DNA from: Pseudomonadota bacterium
Lineage (GTDB): Bacteria > Pseudomonadota > Alphaproteobacteria > Acetobacterales > Acetobacteraceae
DNA: 64,000 nucleotides
NCBI GenBank assembly: GCA_021805545.1
Contig: JAJZFB010000068.1
Coordinates: 1-64,000 of the forward strand
Direction: 5' to 3'
A program made the translations under genes and the position numbers. The notes beneath the pieces are model-generated. The model did not search any database. It was not told the DNA's origin and saw only the letters and a list, made by a program, of their open reading frames with translations. Shown here in pieces: positions 52,565-61,181 of this stretch (position 1 is its first letter; every line of letters starts with the position of its first letter).

Positions 52565-53136
52565 GCCGGATTGTGATTGCCACCCGCAACCCGGGTAAAA
52601 TTAAGGAATTTCTGCCGCTGCTGGCGCCCTTGGGGCTGGAGCCGGTTGCGGCTGGGGCGCTGGGGCTGCCGGAGCCGGAGGAAAGCGCGCCCGATTTTGC
52701 CGGGAATGCGCGGATAAAGGCGCTGGCGGCGGCCAAGGCCTCTGGCTTGCCCGCCCTGGCCGATGATTCCGGGCTTTGCGTTGCCGCCATGGGCGGGGCG
52801 CCGGGTGTGCGCTCGGCGCGGTTTGCGGCGGGGGATTATCCGGCGGCGTTTGCGCGGATTCTGGCTGCCGCCGGGGCCGCCGGAGAATGGCGTGCCTGGT
52901 TTACCTGCGCTTTGTGCCACGCGCTGCCGGATGGTGGCACCGCCACTTATATTGGCGAGGCCCATGGCCGCCTTGCCCCGCCGCAGGGTGGCGAAGGGTT
53001 TGGCTATGACCCGATTTTTATTCCCGATGGTTATGGGGAAAGCTACGCCCAGCTTGGCGCTGAGGTGAAAGACAAGATCAGCCACCGCGCCCGCGCCTTC
53101 GCGCAATTCGCGGCGGCGCGGCGCCTTGCCCCCTGA
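52561..53136 (+). CDS. rdgB: Non-canonical purine NTP pyrophosphatase (RdgB/HAM1)
   Basis: 191 residues from ATG 52561. The nucleotide-binding start IATRNPGKIKEF, the central ALADDSGLCV, GFGYDPIFIP and SHRARAF motifs are all present. It hydrolyses dITP/ITP and XTP to monophosphates, keeping deaminated purines out of DNA. ATGA overlap with yqgE indicates coupled translation. Confidence 0.95.
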   Translation: MSRIVIATRNPGKIKEFLPLLAPLGLEPVAAGALGLPEPEESAPDFAGNARIKALAAAKASGLPALADDSGLCVAAMGGAPGVRSARFAAGDYPAAFARILAAAGAAGEWRAWFTCALCHALPDGGTATYIGEAHGRLAPPQGGEGFGYDPIFIPDGYGESYAQLGAEVKDKISHRARAFAQFAAARRLAP

Positions 53137-53172
53137 ACCCCTGGCGGGGTTCAAGGGGCAAAGTGCCCGCCC

Positions 53173-54600
53173 TTAATTGCCGTAGCCGACGATGCCCTTG
53201 ATTTCCATGAAATCGTTGAGCGCGAAATCGGCATATTCGCGGCCATTGCCGGATTGTTTGTACCCGCCGAAGGGCGCGAAGAAGTCGATATCCGGCGCGT
53301 TGACGTAGATGCTGCCCGCGCGCAGGCGCGAGGCGACGCCGCGGACCTGCTCCATGTTATTGCCCTGCACATAGGCGGCGAGGCCGTACACCGTGTCGTT
53401 GGCAATTTCGATGGCTTCGTCCACTGTGTTGTAAGGGATGATCGAGAGGACGGGGCCGAAGATTTCCTCCTTCTCGATGGTCATGCCGGGCTTCACATTC
53501 CCGAACACGGTGGGGCGGGCGTAATAGCCTTTGCTCAGCCCATCGGGCTTGCCCAGGCCGCCGCAGGCCAGCGTGGCGCCTTCGTCGATACCGGCCTTGA
53601 TGAGGCGCTGCACCTTGTCCCACTGCATCTGGCTGACGAGCGGGCCGAGCACCGTGCCTTCGGCCAGCGGGTTGCCGGTAACCTGCTTGGCGGCTTCGTC
53701 CGCCGCGATTTCCAAGGCTTTGTCGTGCAGGTGGCTGGGCACCAGCATGCGGGTGGCGGCATCGCAGCTCTGGCCGGAATTGATGAAGCAGGCGCCGATG
53801 CCCTGGCGCACGCGCAGGCCGAGATCGGCATCCGGCAGGATGATGTTGGCGGATTTGCCGCCCAGCTCCTGGCATACGCGCTTGACGGTGGCGGCGGCCT
53901 CGCGCGCCACGATGATGCCGGCGCGGGTAGAGCCGGTGAAGGACACCATGTCCACATCCGGGTGGCCGGCCAGAACCTGGCCCACATCCGGCCCGGTGCC
54001 GTTGACGAGGTTGAACACGCCCTTGGGCACGCCGGCCTCGTGCATGATCTCGGCGAAGATGAGTGCGTTGATGGGCGCGATTTCAGAGGGTTTAAGCACC
54101 ATGGTGCAGCCCGCGGCCAGGGCGGGGGCTACCTTGCACACAATCTGGTTCAGCGGCCAGTTCCAGGGCGTAATCAGCCCGCAAACGCCGATTGGCTCTT
54201 TCACCACGCGGGTGGTGCCGCGGGTTTCGTAATACGCGAAGGTCTCGAATTTATCGATGAGGGCCTGGAAATGCCCCTGGCCGACAAACACCTGCGCTTC
54301 CTTCGCCAAGCCGGTGGGCGCGCCCATTTCCTGCGTCACGGCCGCGGCGATTTCGTCGTAACGGCGGTTATAGATTTCCAGGCAGCGCTTCAGCAGGTTT
54401 AATCGCTCTTGGTGGCCGGTGCGCGAATAGGTGCGGAAGGCAGTCTTGGCGGCGGCCACGGCGCGGTCCACATCGGCGCGGGAGCCGCCTGAGATTTCAG
54501 TGAACGCCTCTTCCGTGGCGGGGTTGATGACGGGGATGCGGCGGGGTGCCACGGGGTCCACCCATTCACCGTTTATGTAGAATTTCAGGTTGCGGGTCAT
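53173..54600 (-). CDS. Aldehyde dehydrogenase family protein
   Basis: 475 residues from ATG 54600 (MTRNLKFYING), with AAGGAGG about 8 nt upstream; longer in-frame sequence to 54636 is unsupported. The catalytic motifs are CQELGGKSANIILPDADL and the cysteine in NSGQSCDAATR. PWNWPLNQ and EIFGPVLSI are also conserved. It is NAD(P)-dependent and acts on an unknown aldehyde. It is distinct from the ALDH at 2236 and stands alone between rdgB and DUF2244. Confidence 0.93.
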   Translation of the reverse strand: MTRNLKFYINGEWVDPVAPRRIPVINPATEEAFTEISGGSRADVDRAVAAAKTAFRTYSRTGHQERLNLLKRCLEIYNRRYDEIAAAVTQEMGAPTGLAKEAQVFVGQGHFQALIDKFETFAYYETRGTTRVVKEPIGVCGLITPWNWPLNQIVCKVAPALAAGCTMVLKPSEIAPINALIFAEIMHEAGVPKGVFNLVNGTGPDVGQVLAGHPDVDMVSFTGSTRAGIIVAREAAATVKRVCQELGGKSANIILPDADLGLRVRQGIGACFINSGQSCDAATRMLVPSHLHDKALEIAADEAAKQVTGNPLAEGTVLGPLVSQMQWDKVQRLIKAGIDEGATLACGGLGKPDGLSKGYYARPTVFGNVKPGMTIEKEEIFGPVLSIIPYNTVDEAIEIANDTVYGLAAYVQGNNMEQVRGVASRLRAGSIYVNAPDIDFFAPFGGYKQSGNGREYADFALNDFMEIKGIVGYGN

Positions 54601-54698
54601 ATCACCATCCTCCTTACAGGCGGGTCCGGTTGTCAATGGTTTACGCGATAACGCTTCAAGCCTTTGTTTGGTGTTTCATGGTACATCTGGGGCTGGTC

Positions 54699-55205
54699 TC
54701 AGGCCGGAAAATCCCACAAATGCGGCGTCCGCCGCCGCTCCAGCGCGCGTTTCAGCGCTGCCGCCAAATCCCGCTTCTGCGCCGCGCCAAGCTGGCGGCC
54801 AATTTCCTGCGCCGCGCCGCGCGCGCGTAACCGCAGCACCGGCACGGCGGCTGGGCGCTCTTGCAGTTCCACACGCGCCCAGTCGGGGGAGAGGCTTACA
54901 ATCTCCTGCCGCCCATCAGGGGCGATGCGCGTGATTTCCAGTACGGCCTCTTTCACGCGGATAATTTCGCACGCCCGCGCGGCGCGCGCGTTCAGCCAGA
55001 ACAGCAGTGCCGCCAGCGCGATGTCCACGCCATTAAAGCCCATCACCGGCCAGGCGCCGAGGAAGTACATCAGCGTGGTGACGTAGAGCGAGGCCACGGC
55101 CATGCCGCCAAACACCAGCCATAGCGCCCGGCGCGAGAGGCTGCGGTGCGGGCGCAGCACGGCCTCGAAATAAAGCGGGCCATCCTTGCTGTCTGGCGTG
55201 TCCAT
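54699..55205 (-). CDS. DUF2244 domain membrane protein
   Basis: 168 residues. LYFEAVLRPHRSLSRRALWLVFGGM at the N-terminus, two adjacent hydrophobic helices (about residues 28–50 and 53–72), and VLEITRI...WARVEL followed by a basic cytosolic tail match DUF2244 (PF10003). The family is common in alphaproteobacteria, often beside nth as here, and its role is unknown. It is divergent from nth with 41 bp between starts. Confidence 0.88.
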   Translation of the reverse strand: MDTPDSKDGPLYFEAVLRPHRSLSRRALWLVFGGMAVASLYVTTLMYFLGAWPVMGFNGVDIALAALLFWLNARAARACEIIRVKEAVLEITRIAPDGRQEIVSLSPDWARVELQERPAAVPVLRLRARGAAQEIGRQLGAAQKRDLAAALKRALERRRTPHLWDFPA

Positions 55206-55246
55206 GCCGCATAAACCGCTCTGCCCATGCTTTTGCCAAGGACAAA

Positions 55247-55921
55247 ATGCCGAAACTCATGAAGCGCGCCGATATTCCGGCCTTTCTCACCGCCATTGCC
55301 CAGGGCAACCCAGACCCGAAGACGGAGTTGCACTACGCCACGCCGTTCCAGCTTCTCGTCGCGGTGGTGCTCTCGGCCCAAACCACGGATGTGGCGGTGA
55401 ACAAGGTTACCCCCGCCTTGTTCGCCAAGGCGCCCGATGCCAGGGCGATGGCGGAACTGGGCGAGGCGGGGATTGGCCCGTTGATTAAAACCATCGGGCT
55501 ATGGAGCGCCAAGGCCAGGAACGTGGCCGCCCTGGCCGTGCTGCTGCAAGAGCGCCATGGCGGCGAGGTGCCGGAAAGCCGCGAGGCGCTGGAGGCCCTG
55601 CCCGGCGTGGGGCGCAAAACCGCAAACGTGGTGCTGAACGAAATTTTCGGCCACCCCACCATGGCGGTGGACACGCATATATTCCGCCTGGGCAACCGCA
55701 CCGGCTTGGCGCTGGGCGCCACACCGCGCGCGGTGGAAGACCAGCTTGTAAAGCGCATCCCCAAGGAGATGCTCAAACCCGCGCATTTATGGCTGATTCT
55801 GCACGGGCGCTATTTATGCAAGGCGCGCACGCCGGAGTGCTGGCGCTGCCCAGGTGCCGCCTGGTGTGCCTATACCGAAAAAACCCCGGTGCCTTCAGGC
55901 AAAAAACCCGCCAAGGCGTAA
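55247..55921 (+). CDS. nth: Endonuclease III
   Basis: 224 residues. The helix-hairpin-helix with catalytic Lys is LPGVGRKTANVV, and the catalytic Asp is in AVDTHIFR. The C-terminal 4Fe-4S loop is complete as C-x6-C-x2-C-x5-C (CKARTPECWRCPGAAWC). It is a DNA glycosylase/AP lyase removing oxidised pyrimidines in base-excision repair. The start ATG 55247 has AAGGA upstream. Confidence 0.96.
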   Translation: MPKLMKRADIPAFLTAIAQGNPDPKTELHYATPFQLLVAVVLSAQTTDVAVNKVTPALFAKAPDARAMAELGEAGIGPLIKTIGLWSAKARNVAALAVLLQERHGGEVPESREALEALPGVGRKTANVVLNEIFGHPTMAVDTHIFRLGNRTGLALGATPRAVEDQLVKRIPKEMLKPAHLWLILHGRYLCKARTPECWRCPGAAWCAYTEKTPVPSGKKPAKA

Positions 55922-55947
55922 GGCTGCTTGACGCTGCACACCCGTCA

Positions 55948-55969
55948 TCCCCGCGCAAGCGGGGATTTT
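55948..55969. terminator. Terminator or REP-like hairpin after nth
   Basis: The stem CCCCGC–GCAA–GCGGGG (55949–55964) is followed by ATTTT. The surrounding ACCCGTCATCCCCGCGCAAGC resembles a common proteobacterial dispersed hairpin. It lies between the convergent nth and sulfotransferase genes. Confidence 0.6.
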
Positions 55970-55992
55970 GTGAAATCAAAACGGCTTCCGGC

Positions 55993-57147
55993 TCAGCCTT
56001 CCATTTCCACAGGGTAGCGCTTCAAATATTCCGCGAACATCGGCTCCAGCGCCTCTTTCGTCAGCCCATATTGCGCCAGCTTGTATTCATGCCGGCCAAA
56101 TTTGTCCTGCGGGTTGTCATCCACCCAGGCCTGCATCGCGGCTTCGGCCCCGGGCGTGAATTCATCGCCCAGCGCCTTGTATAGTTTGCGCATCGTGCCA
56201 ATCGGGTCGCGCATCATATCGGCATAATGCACGTCTATCACGCGGTCCTCGCCAATCTCATCGCGCGCCGCCATGCCGCGCCGCGCGTGCTCCGCCGCCT
56301 GCCACGGGTAGTTCCAGCCCAGCCACGCCGTATCCACCTTGCCCATATAGGCCATGTGCCCCAGCGAGATGAGGCTGCACAGCGAGCCGGTTGCGGCGTA
56401 GGGGTCGCGGTGCGTCCATACCAGCCGCGCATCCGGGTAGATTTTCAGCAGAGTCTGGAGGTTGAGGATGTGCGACGGCATCTTCAAATTCCACATTCCG
56501 GGCGCATCCGCCTGATGAAGCTGCAGGAATTTTTTGTGGTATTCGTAAGCTGGCGTGGCATCGGCGGCGAAATACCATTCCCGGTATTGCGGCAGCTTGC
56601 CGGCGGATTCCCACATCAGCGTGCGGAAATCATGCGCCAGAATCCACACGCATTCATGCGGGTAAATGGCCGAGCCGCGGTAATATTTGCTGGCACTGGG
56701 CGCCGCCGCCTGCATCTTGCGGTCCATCTCCAATGCCGCCATGGCGCGCGGGCCGGTGTAAAGCTCATCCGCCGCAGGCGGCGGCACCGGGTCGTCCAGC
56801 TCCCATTTCAGCGGCGAGCGCCGGTTGGGGTCGGCGGCGAGCAGGTTGTTCAGCAGCGTGGTGCCGGTGCGCGGCAGGCCGAACACAAAAACCGGCTTTT
56901 CCACCTTGCGGCTCAGCAACTCCGGGCGCTTGGCCAGCGCATCAATCACCTTCAGCCGGTCGCTCAGCGCCTTCACCAGCCCGTATTGCAGGCGGCCCAG
57001 CAATTCAGGCGGGCGCTCATTATCCTTGTTTACGTCAGAGACGATAATTTCCAGCCCCTCGCGGAAGCTATCGCCGCCGAAATCGCCAAGGCCGGTGGCG
57101 CGTTGTGCCTCTTCGATAAGCTGGTCCGTGACAAATTTCGCTGCCAT
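55993..57147 (-). CDS. Sulfotransferase family protein
   Basis: 384 residues. The 5'-phosphosulfate-binding loop VFVFGLPRTGTTLLNNLL lies at about 86–103, and the 3'-phosphate region is near WTHRDPYAATGS. LKMPSHILNLQTLLKIYPDARLVW is typical of the Sulfotransfer_3 family, which uses PAPS. In bacteria such proteins often lie in lipid or steroid degradation loci and their acceptors are unknown. The start ATG 57147 has GGGAGGG upstream. An AraC regulator gene lies upstream on the same strand. Confidence 0.85.
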   Translation of the reverse strand: MAAKFVTDQLIEEAQRATGLGDFGGDSFREGLEIIVSDVNKDNERPPELLGRLQYGLVKALSDRLKVIDALAKRPELLSRKVEKPVFVFGLPRTGTTLLNNLLAADPNRRSPLKWELDDPVPPPAADELYTGPRAMAALEMDRKMQAAAPSASKYYRGSAIYPHECVWILAHDFRTLMWESAGKLPQYREWYFAADATPAYEYHKKFLQLHQADAPGMWNLKMPSHILNLQTLLKIYPDARLVWTHRDPYAATGSLCSLISLGHMAYMGKVDTAWLGWNYPWQAAEHARRGMAARDEIGEDRVIDVHYADMMRDPIGTMRKLYKALGDEFTPGAEAAMQAWVDDNPQDKFGRHEYKLAQYGLTKEALEPMFAEYLKRYPVEMEG

Positions 57148-57269
57148 ATGGCGCCCTCCCGTATTTTTCTCCGGGGCAGTTTTGCGCGGCGGCGCGGGCC
57201 GGGCAAGCAGGCCAGATGGCTGGGCCCGGCCAGATTATCCAGGCCGGGCCGCATTCGGCCAAGAGCGCG

Positions 57270-57311
57270 TTTGCAAAACCGCTCTGGCTGCCGCTAGAGC
57301 GGCTTTGCAAA
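57270..57311. repeat. Inverted repeat (AGAGC-type)
   Basis: TTTGCAAAACCGCTCT (57270–57285) and AGAGCGGCTTTGCAAA (57296–57311) pair over 15 of 16 positions around a 10-nt loop. It sits just after the AraC regulator stop, and may act as a terminator for that leftward gene or as a REP-like element. Confidence 0.65.
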
Positions 57312-57317
57312 GAGTCT

Positions 57318-58214
57318 CTAATGCGGCAGCGTGCCCGAGCTGGCGGTAAGCTGCATGCGGTACTGGCGCGGCGTGTGCCCGGTGGCGCGGCGGAACGCGT
57401 AGCAAAAGCCCGAAGGCGAGCCAAACCCCATGGAATAGGCAATGGCCTTCACGCTCTCGCCGCTGGCCAGCAGGCGCTTGGCGTTATCGATGCGCGTGCG
57501 CGCGATATAATCGCCGATCGAGCATTCGCGGCTGGCGCGGAAGCCGCGCGTGAGCTGGCGGATGGACAGGCCGCACAGGCTGGCGAGTTCCGAGAGGGTG
57601 GGCGGGCTGCGTACCTCGCGCAGGCGCTCGTCAATCATGCGCAGGCGCCACCCGGCCAGGCCGCCCGAGGCGCATTCCTTGTCCAGCGAGAGGTAGTAGC
57701 GGTTCAGCTCAATGGCGATCTGCACCGCCATTGCCTCGGAATAGGCATGGCTGGCAAAGCCGGGGTTGCGCGCCTCCTGGCCCAGCCGCAGCAGCAAATT
57801 CTGCACTTCCTCGGACGGCACGCTCAGCGTGGCTTCCAGGCGCCGCCCCGTCCACTCAAAATCGTGCCCCAGCCAGCGCTGGAACATATCGCGTTGCAGC
57901 AGGCAGAGAATGGAGACCTGGCTGCCGGAATCACCCCGCACGCGCATTATCTCGTCTGGCGGCGCCATGAATACACGGCCCAGCGGCTCAAACCGGTGCG
58001 GCGCCCAATGGTTCTTGAAGCAGGCCCGGGCATTGTTGCGGGGGGTAACGGCAAGGTCGAGCCAGTAAAAATCGCGGCATACGGAATTCTCGCCCGGATT
58101 GGCAATGTCGAAACGCACCACCTGGACGGTGGCGGTTGGCACGCTCAATTCGGCATCGACGGTCATGACACCCCGCGAATTGGGGGCGCCGCTTTCGCCA
58201 ACGGCTAAGGCCAT
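57318..58214 (-). CDS. AraC family transcriptional regulator
   Basis: 298 residues from ATG 58214 (MALAVGESG), preceded by GGAAGAGAG; a TTG at 58259 is an alternative. The N-terminal ~190 residues are a sensing domain without a clear family signature. The C-terminal ~100 residues have the double helix-turn-helix: LSELASLCGLSIRQLTRGFRAS and the second, VKAIAYSMGFGSPSGFCYAFRRATG, typical of AraC/XylS. It probably controls the divergent SDR and dehydrogenase genes from 58425 and/or the sulfotransferase, in response to an unknown compound. Confidence 0.9.
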   Translation of the reverse strand: MALAVGESGAPNSRGVMTVDAELSVPTATVQVVRFDIANPGENSVCRDFYWLDLAVTPRNNARACFKNHWAPHRFEPLGRVFMAPPDEIMRVRGDSGSQVSILCLLQRDMFQRWLGHDFEWTGRRLEATLSVPSEEVQNLLLRLGQEARNPGFASHAYSEAMAVQIAIELNRYYLSLDKECASGGLAGWRLRMIDERLREVRSPPTLSELASLCGLSIRQLTRGFRASRECSIGDYIARTRIDNAKRLLASGESVKAIAYSMGFGSPSGFCYAFRRATGHTPRQYRMQLTASSGTLPH

Positions 58215-58424
58215 GTAATTCGGTCTCTCTTCCCGGTCTGTCTCTTGTGTTTCTGGCAAGTGCTGGGCAGCTTATCACGGCTGGAGAAATTCTGGCAATT
58301 CGCTTTGCGTCCCGCCGCCGCCACAACGGCCCATGCTCGACATAACAGGCGATTGCGGGCTTTGGGCGGCAAAGAGATAACCCGCGCGAATGCGGGTGCG
58401 CCCGGCGAATGAAGGAGAGATTGC

Positions 58425-59207
58425 ATGTCCAAGGGGCTTTTCGACCTTACCGGCAAGGTCACGCTGGTAACTGGCGGCAATAGCGGCATTGGGCTGGGTT
58501 TTGCCCGCGGCGTGGCCAAATGCGGCGGCGCGGTGGAAATCTGGGGCCGCTCGGCCGAGAAGAACGCGGCGGCCAAGGCCGGGCTGGAAGCGTTCGGCGG
58601 GCGCGTCGTCACGCGGCAGGTGGATGTGTCGAAGGAAGACCAGATCATCGCCGGGTATGAGGCGCTGATGAAGGATTTCGGCCGCATCGATTGCGTGTTC
58701 GCCAATTCCGGCGGCGCGGCCAAGGTCAACTCCATGCTGGACCTGACGAACGAGGAGTATCACGACCTTATCAACCTGAACCTGCACGGTGCCTATTATA
58801 CGCTGCGCGAGGCGGCCAAGCTGATGGTGAAGCGCGCCGAGGCCGGGGAGCCGGGCGGCTCGCTGGTGGCGTGCGGCTCGCTTTCCATGTTCATGGGCCT
58901 GCCAGGCAAGGCGCATTATGCCGGGTCCAAGGCGGCTTTGGGCGCCATTATCCGCGGCATGGCGGTGGAGTTCGGCAAACATGCCATCCGCGCCAATATC
59001 ATCGCGCCGGGCCTCATCTCCACGGGCATGACGGGTGACGACCAAAGCCCGGTGGCCAAGTTCATGTCCGCCAAAACCCCCATCCCGCGCGTGGGCTACC
59101 CGGAAGATTTCGAGGGCATCGGCGCGTACCTGGCCAGCGATGCCTCTTCCTTCCTCACAGGTGAGACCATCACCATCGATGGCGGCTATATGGTCCGCCC
59201 GATGTAA
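58425..59207 (+). CDS. SDR family oxidoreductase
   Basis: 260 residues. TGGNSGIG is the cofactor motif, ANSGG replaces the usual NNAG, and the catalytic YAGSK has Tyr-x3-Lys; FLTGETITIDGG closes the fold. The family reduces or oxidises a hydroxyl/keto group. Start ATG 58425 has AAGGAG 8 nt upstream. A zinc dehydrogenase gene follows after 73 bp, divergent to the AraC regulator, which makes a likely regulated catabolic unit. Confidence 0.92.
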   Translation: MSKGLFDLTGKVTLVTGGNSGIGLGFARGVAKCGGAVEIWGRSAEKNAAAKAGLEAFGGRVVTRQVDVSKEDQIIAGYEALMKDFGRIDCVFANSGGAAKVNSMLDLTNEEYHDLINLNLHGAYYTLREAAKLMVKRAEAGEPGGSLVACGSLSMFMGLPGKAHYAGSKAALGAIIRGMAVEFGKHAIRANIIAPGLISTGMTGDDQSPVAKFMSAKTPIPRVGYPEDFEGIGAYLASDASSFLTGETITIDGGYMVRPM

Positions 59208-59216
59208 TTGCCCCCG

Positions 59217-59244
59217 GGGGCCTTCATCTCGCGGTGAAGGCCCC
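59217..59244. other. Hairpin between the SDR and dehydrogenase genes
   Basis: GGGGCCTTCA (59217–59226) pairs perfectly with TGAAGGCCCC (59235–59244) around an 8-nt loop. No U-tract follows, so it is more likely an mRNA-stabilising or attenuating hairpin than a terminator. Confidence 0.5.
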
Positions 59245-59280
59245 TAATTCGTTCAACAAACAACAATCTGGAGAGCGGCC

Positions 59281-60300
59281 ATGCGAGTTCTCAATATTCA
59301 CGGCGTCAACGATGTCCGGCTGGACCCCAAAACCCCCACCCCGCCCGGCGATGCGGATGTGGTGGTGAAGGTGAAAGCCTGCGGCATTTGCGGCAGCGAC
59401 CTCACCTACATCAAATTCGGCGGCATCCACCGGCCAGAAGGCGGTGTTACCCCCATCGGGCACGAGGCCGCGGGCGAAATTGTGGCCGTGGGCGCGGGCG
59501 TTAAGGATGCGTTTGTCGGCCAGCATGTGGTCATCAACCCCATGAACACGCCCAGCTTCATCGGCAGCGGCGGGCCGGAAGGCGCGTTTAGCGACGAGGT
59601 GCTGGTGCGCGACGCCCGCGTGGGCGACAGCCTGCTGCCCATCAGCAACGACCTGCCCTTCGAGATCGCCGCCCTGGCCGAGCCGCTGGCCGTGGCGCTG
59701 CATGGCGTGAACCGCTCCAAGGCCAAGCCGGGCGACAAGGTTGTGGTGTTCGGCTGCGGCCCCATCGGCCTGGCCATGGTGCTGTGGCTGGCGGACCGCG
59801 GGGTTGAGGATGTGATTGCCGTGGACCTGGCGCCAGAGCGGCTGGAGCGCGCCAAGGAGATGGGCGCCAGACACGTCATCAACGCCGCCACCGAAAATCT
59901 GCGCGAGCGCCTCTTCGCGATCCATGGCTCGCACCATTATTTCGGCCGCGACGTTGCCAATACCGATGCGTTCATCGACGCCGCCGGCGGCCCGAACATC
60001 CTGTCCGATGTCATCAGCTTCATCCGCCATCAGGGCCGCATGGTCATCACCGCCGCGTACATGAAGCCGGTGACCATAAGCCTGGGCGCGATGCTGACCA
60101 CCGAGATGGAGCTGACCACCGCCGTTGGCTACCCCACCGAGATGTCCGAAGTGGTGGCTGCCCTGCCGCGCCTGCAAACCAAGCTGGCGAAGCTCATCAG
60201 CCACCGCTTCAATTTCAACGACGTGCTGAAGGGCTTCGAAATCGCCGCCACGCCGCAATCGGCCAAGGTGATGATCCAGTTCGAGGACCAGCCCGCCTAA
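59281..60300 (+). CDS. Zinc-dependent alcohol dehydrogenase family (MDR) protein
   Basis: 339 residues. Catalytic zinc ligands are in CGICGSDL (Cys) and GHEAAGE (His-Glu). The NAD-binding Rossmann motif is FGCGPIGLAMV. The structural four-cysteine zinc loop is missing between about residues 85 and 115, as in some sorbitol/threonine-dehydrogenase relatives. It oxidises a secondary alcohol or polyol with NAD(P). It is probably co-transcribed with the SDR upstream; a terminator follows it. Confidence 0.9.
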   Translation: MRVLNIHGVNDVRLDPKTPTPPGDADVVVKVKACGICGSDLTYIKFGGIHRPEGGVTPIGHEAAGEIVAVGAGVKDAFVGQHVVINPMNTPSFIGSGGPEGAFSDEVLVRDARVGDSLLPISNDLPFEIAALAEPLAVALHGVNRSKAKPGDKVVVFGCGPIGLAMVLWLADRGVEDVIAVDLAPERLERAKEMGARHVINAATENLRERLFAIHGSHHYFGRDVANTDAFIDAAGGPNILSDVISFIRHQGRMVITAAYMKPVTISLGAMLTTEMELTTAVGYPTEMSEVVAALPRLQTKLAKLISHRFNFNDVLKGFEIAATPQSAKVMIQFEDQPA

Positions 60301-60326
60301 ACACGCTGGGGCCGCACAAAAACCAG

Positions 60327-60357
60327 CGCCGTCAGGGGCAACCCTGGCGGCGTTTTT
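60327..60357. terminator. Rho-independent terminator
   Basis: CGCCGTCAGGG (60327–60337) pairs with CCCTGGCGGCG (60342–60352) with one G·U wobble around GCAA, then TTTTT. An A-run on the left makes it usable from the convergent isomerase gene as well. Confidence 0.85.
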
Positions 60358-60360
60358 GCT

Positions 60361-61167
60361 TCAACCCATCAAGGCCCGTGTGGCGGCCACGGCAGGCGCC
60401 AGCCGCTCTTGCGGCCCTATCCCGGCCCTGGCGGCATCCAGCATCGGCACTTCCAGCCCCAGCATCAACCCTGGCGGCAGGGCGGCTATAAACCCCCGCA
60501 AGGGCAGCTCGCCCTGGCCCGGCGGCAGGCGGTTATCGCGCGCCTCCTCGCCATAGCTGGCATGGCGCGAGACCAGCGGCACATCGCAAAGCTGGGCGTA
60601 GAAAATGCTGGCCGGGTCCAGCGCGGCAATATCCGCGATAGTGGCGCCGGAGCGGAACACATGCATGGAATCGAGCAGCAGGCCGAGATTGGGCGCGCCC
60701 GTTTGCGCGATGGCGGCGGATGCGGCGGCAAGGCTGCCCAGCGGCAGGCCCGGCATCATCTCCAGCGTTGCCTGCATGCCATGGGTGGCGGCCAAACCGG
60801 CAAACGCCGCAAGCTGGGCTATGGCGCGGCCATGGTCCGGCTCCAGGCACACGGTGTTTACAATGGGTGCGCCCAGCTCGCGCATCAGCGCCATATCTGT
60901 TTCGGCATCGGCTATATCGGTGCCCGGGCGGATCAGGAATCCCTCGCCCAGCGAGATGCTGATGCCGCATTCACGCAGCGCCGCCGCCAGATCGCGCCGC
61001 AGCACCTTATCCTCTCGCAGCGACCAGGCGGGGTAATTATGCGGGTTGGCGGTAAACGGGGCAGGGGCGATGCTGATATGCCGGCAGCCCAAATCCGCCG
61101 CCAGCTTAACAAACGCCACCGGCGGCAGGCCGAGGGCGGAGATGAAATCTATCCCAATGGCGCGCAT
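60361..61167 (-). CDS. Sugar phosphate isomerase/epimerase (TIM barrel)
   Basis: 268 residues. The AP-endonuclease-2-like/xylose-isomerase-like TIM barrel is shown by LGCRHISIAPAPF, ISLGEGFLIRPGTDIADAE, MQATLEMMPGLPLG and LGLLLDSMHVFRSGA, with Glu, Asp and His metal ligands, and AQLCDVPL near the C-terminus. The substrate is an unidentified sugar, polyol or dehydratable keto-acid. It follows the SDR at 61182 by 14 bp on the same strand. Confidence 0.82.
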   Translation of the reverse strand: MRAIGIDFISALGLPPVAFVKLAADLGCRHISIAPAPFTANPHNYPAWSLREDKVLRRDLAAALRECGISISLGEGFLIRPGTDIADAETDMALMRELGAPIVNTVCLEPDHGRAIAQLAAFAGLAATHGMQATLEMMPGLPLGSLAAASAAIAQTGAPNLGLLLDSMHVFRSGATIADIAALDPASIFYAQLCDVPLVSRHASYGEEARDNRLPPGQGELPLRGFIAALPPGLMLGLEVPMLDAARAGIGPQERLAPAVAATRALMG

Positions 61168-61181
61168 GGCCGTGGCTCCTT

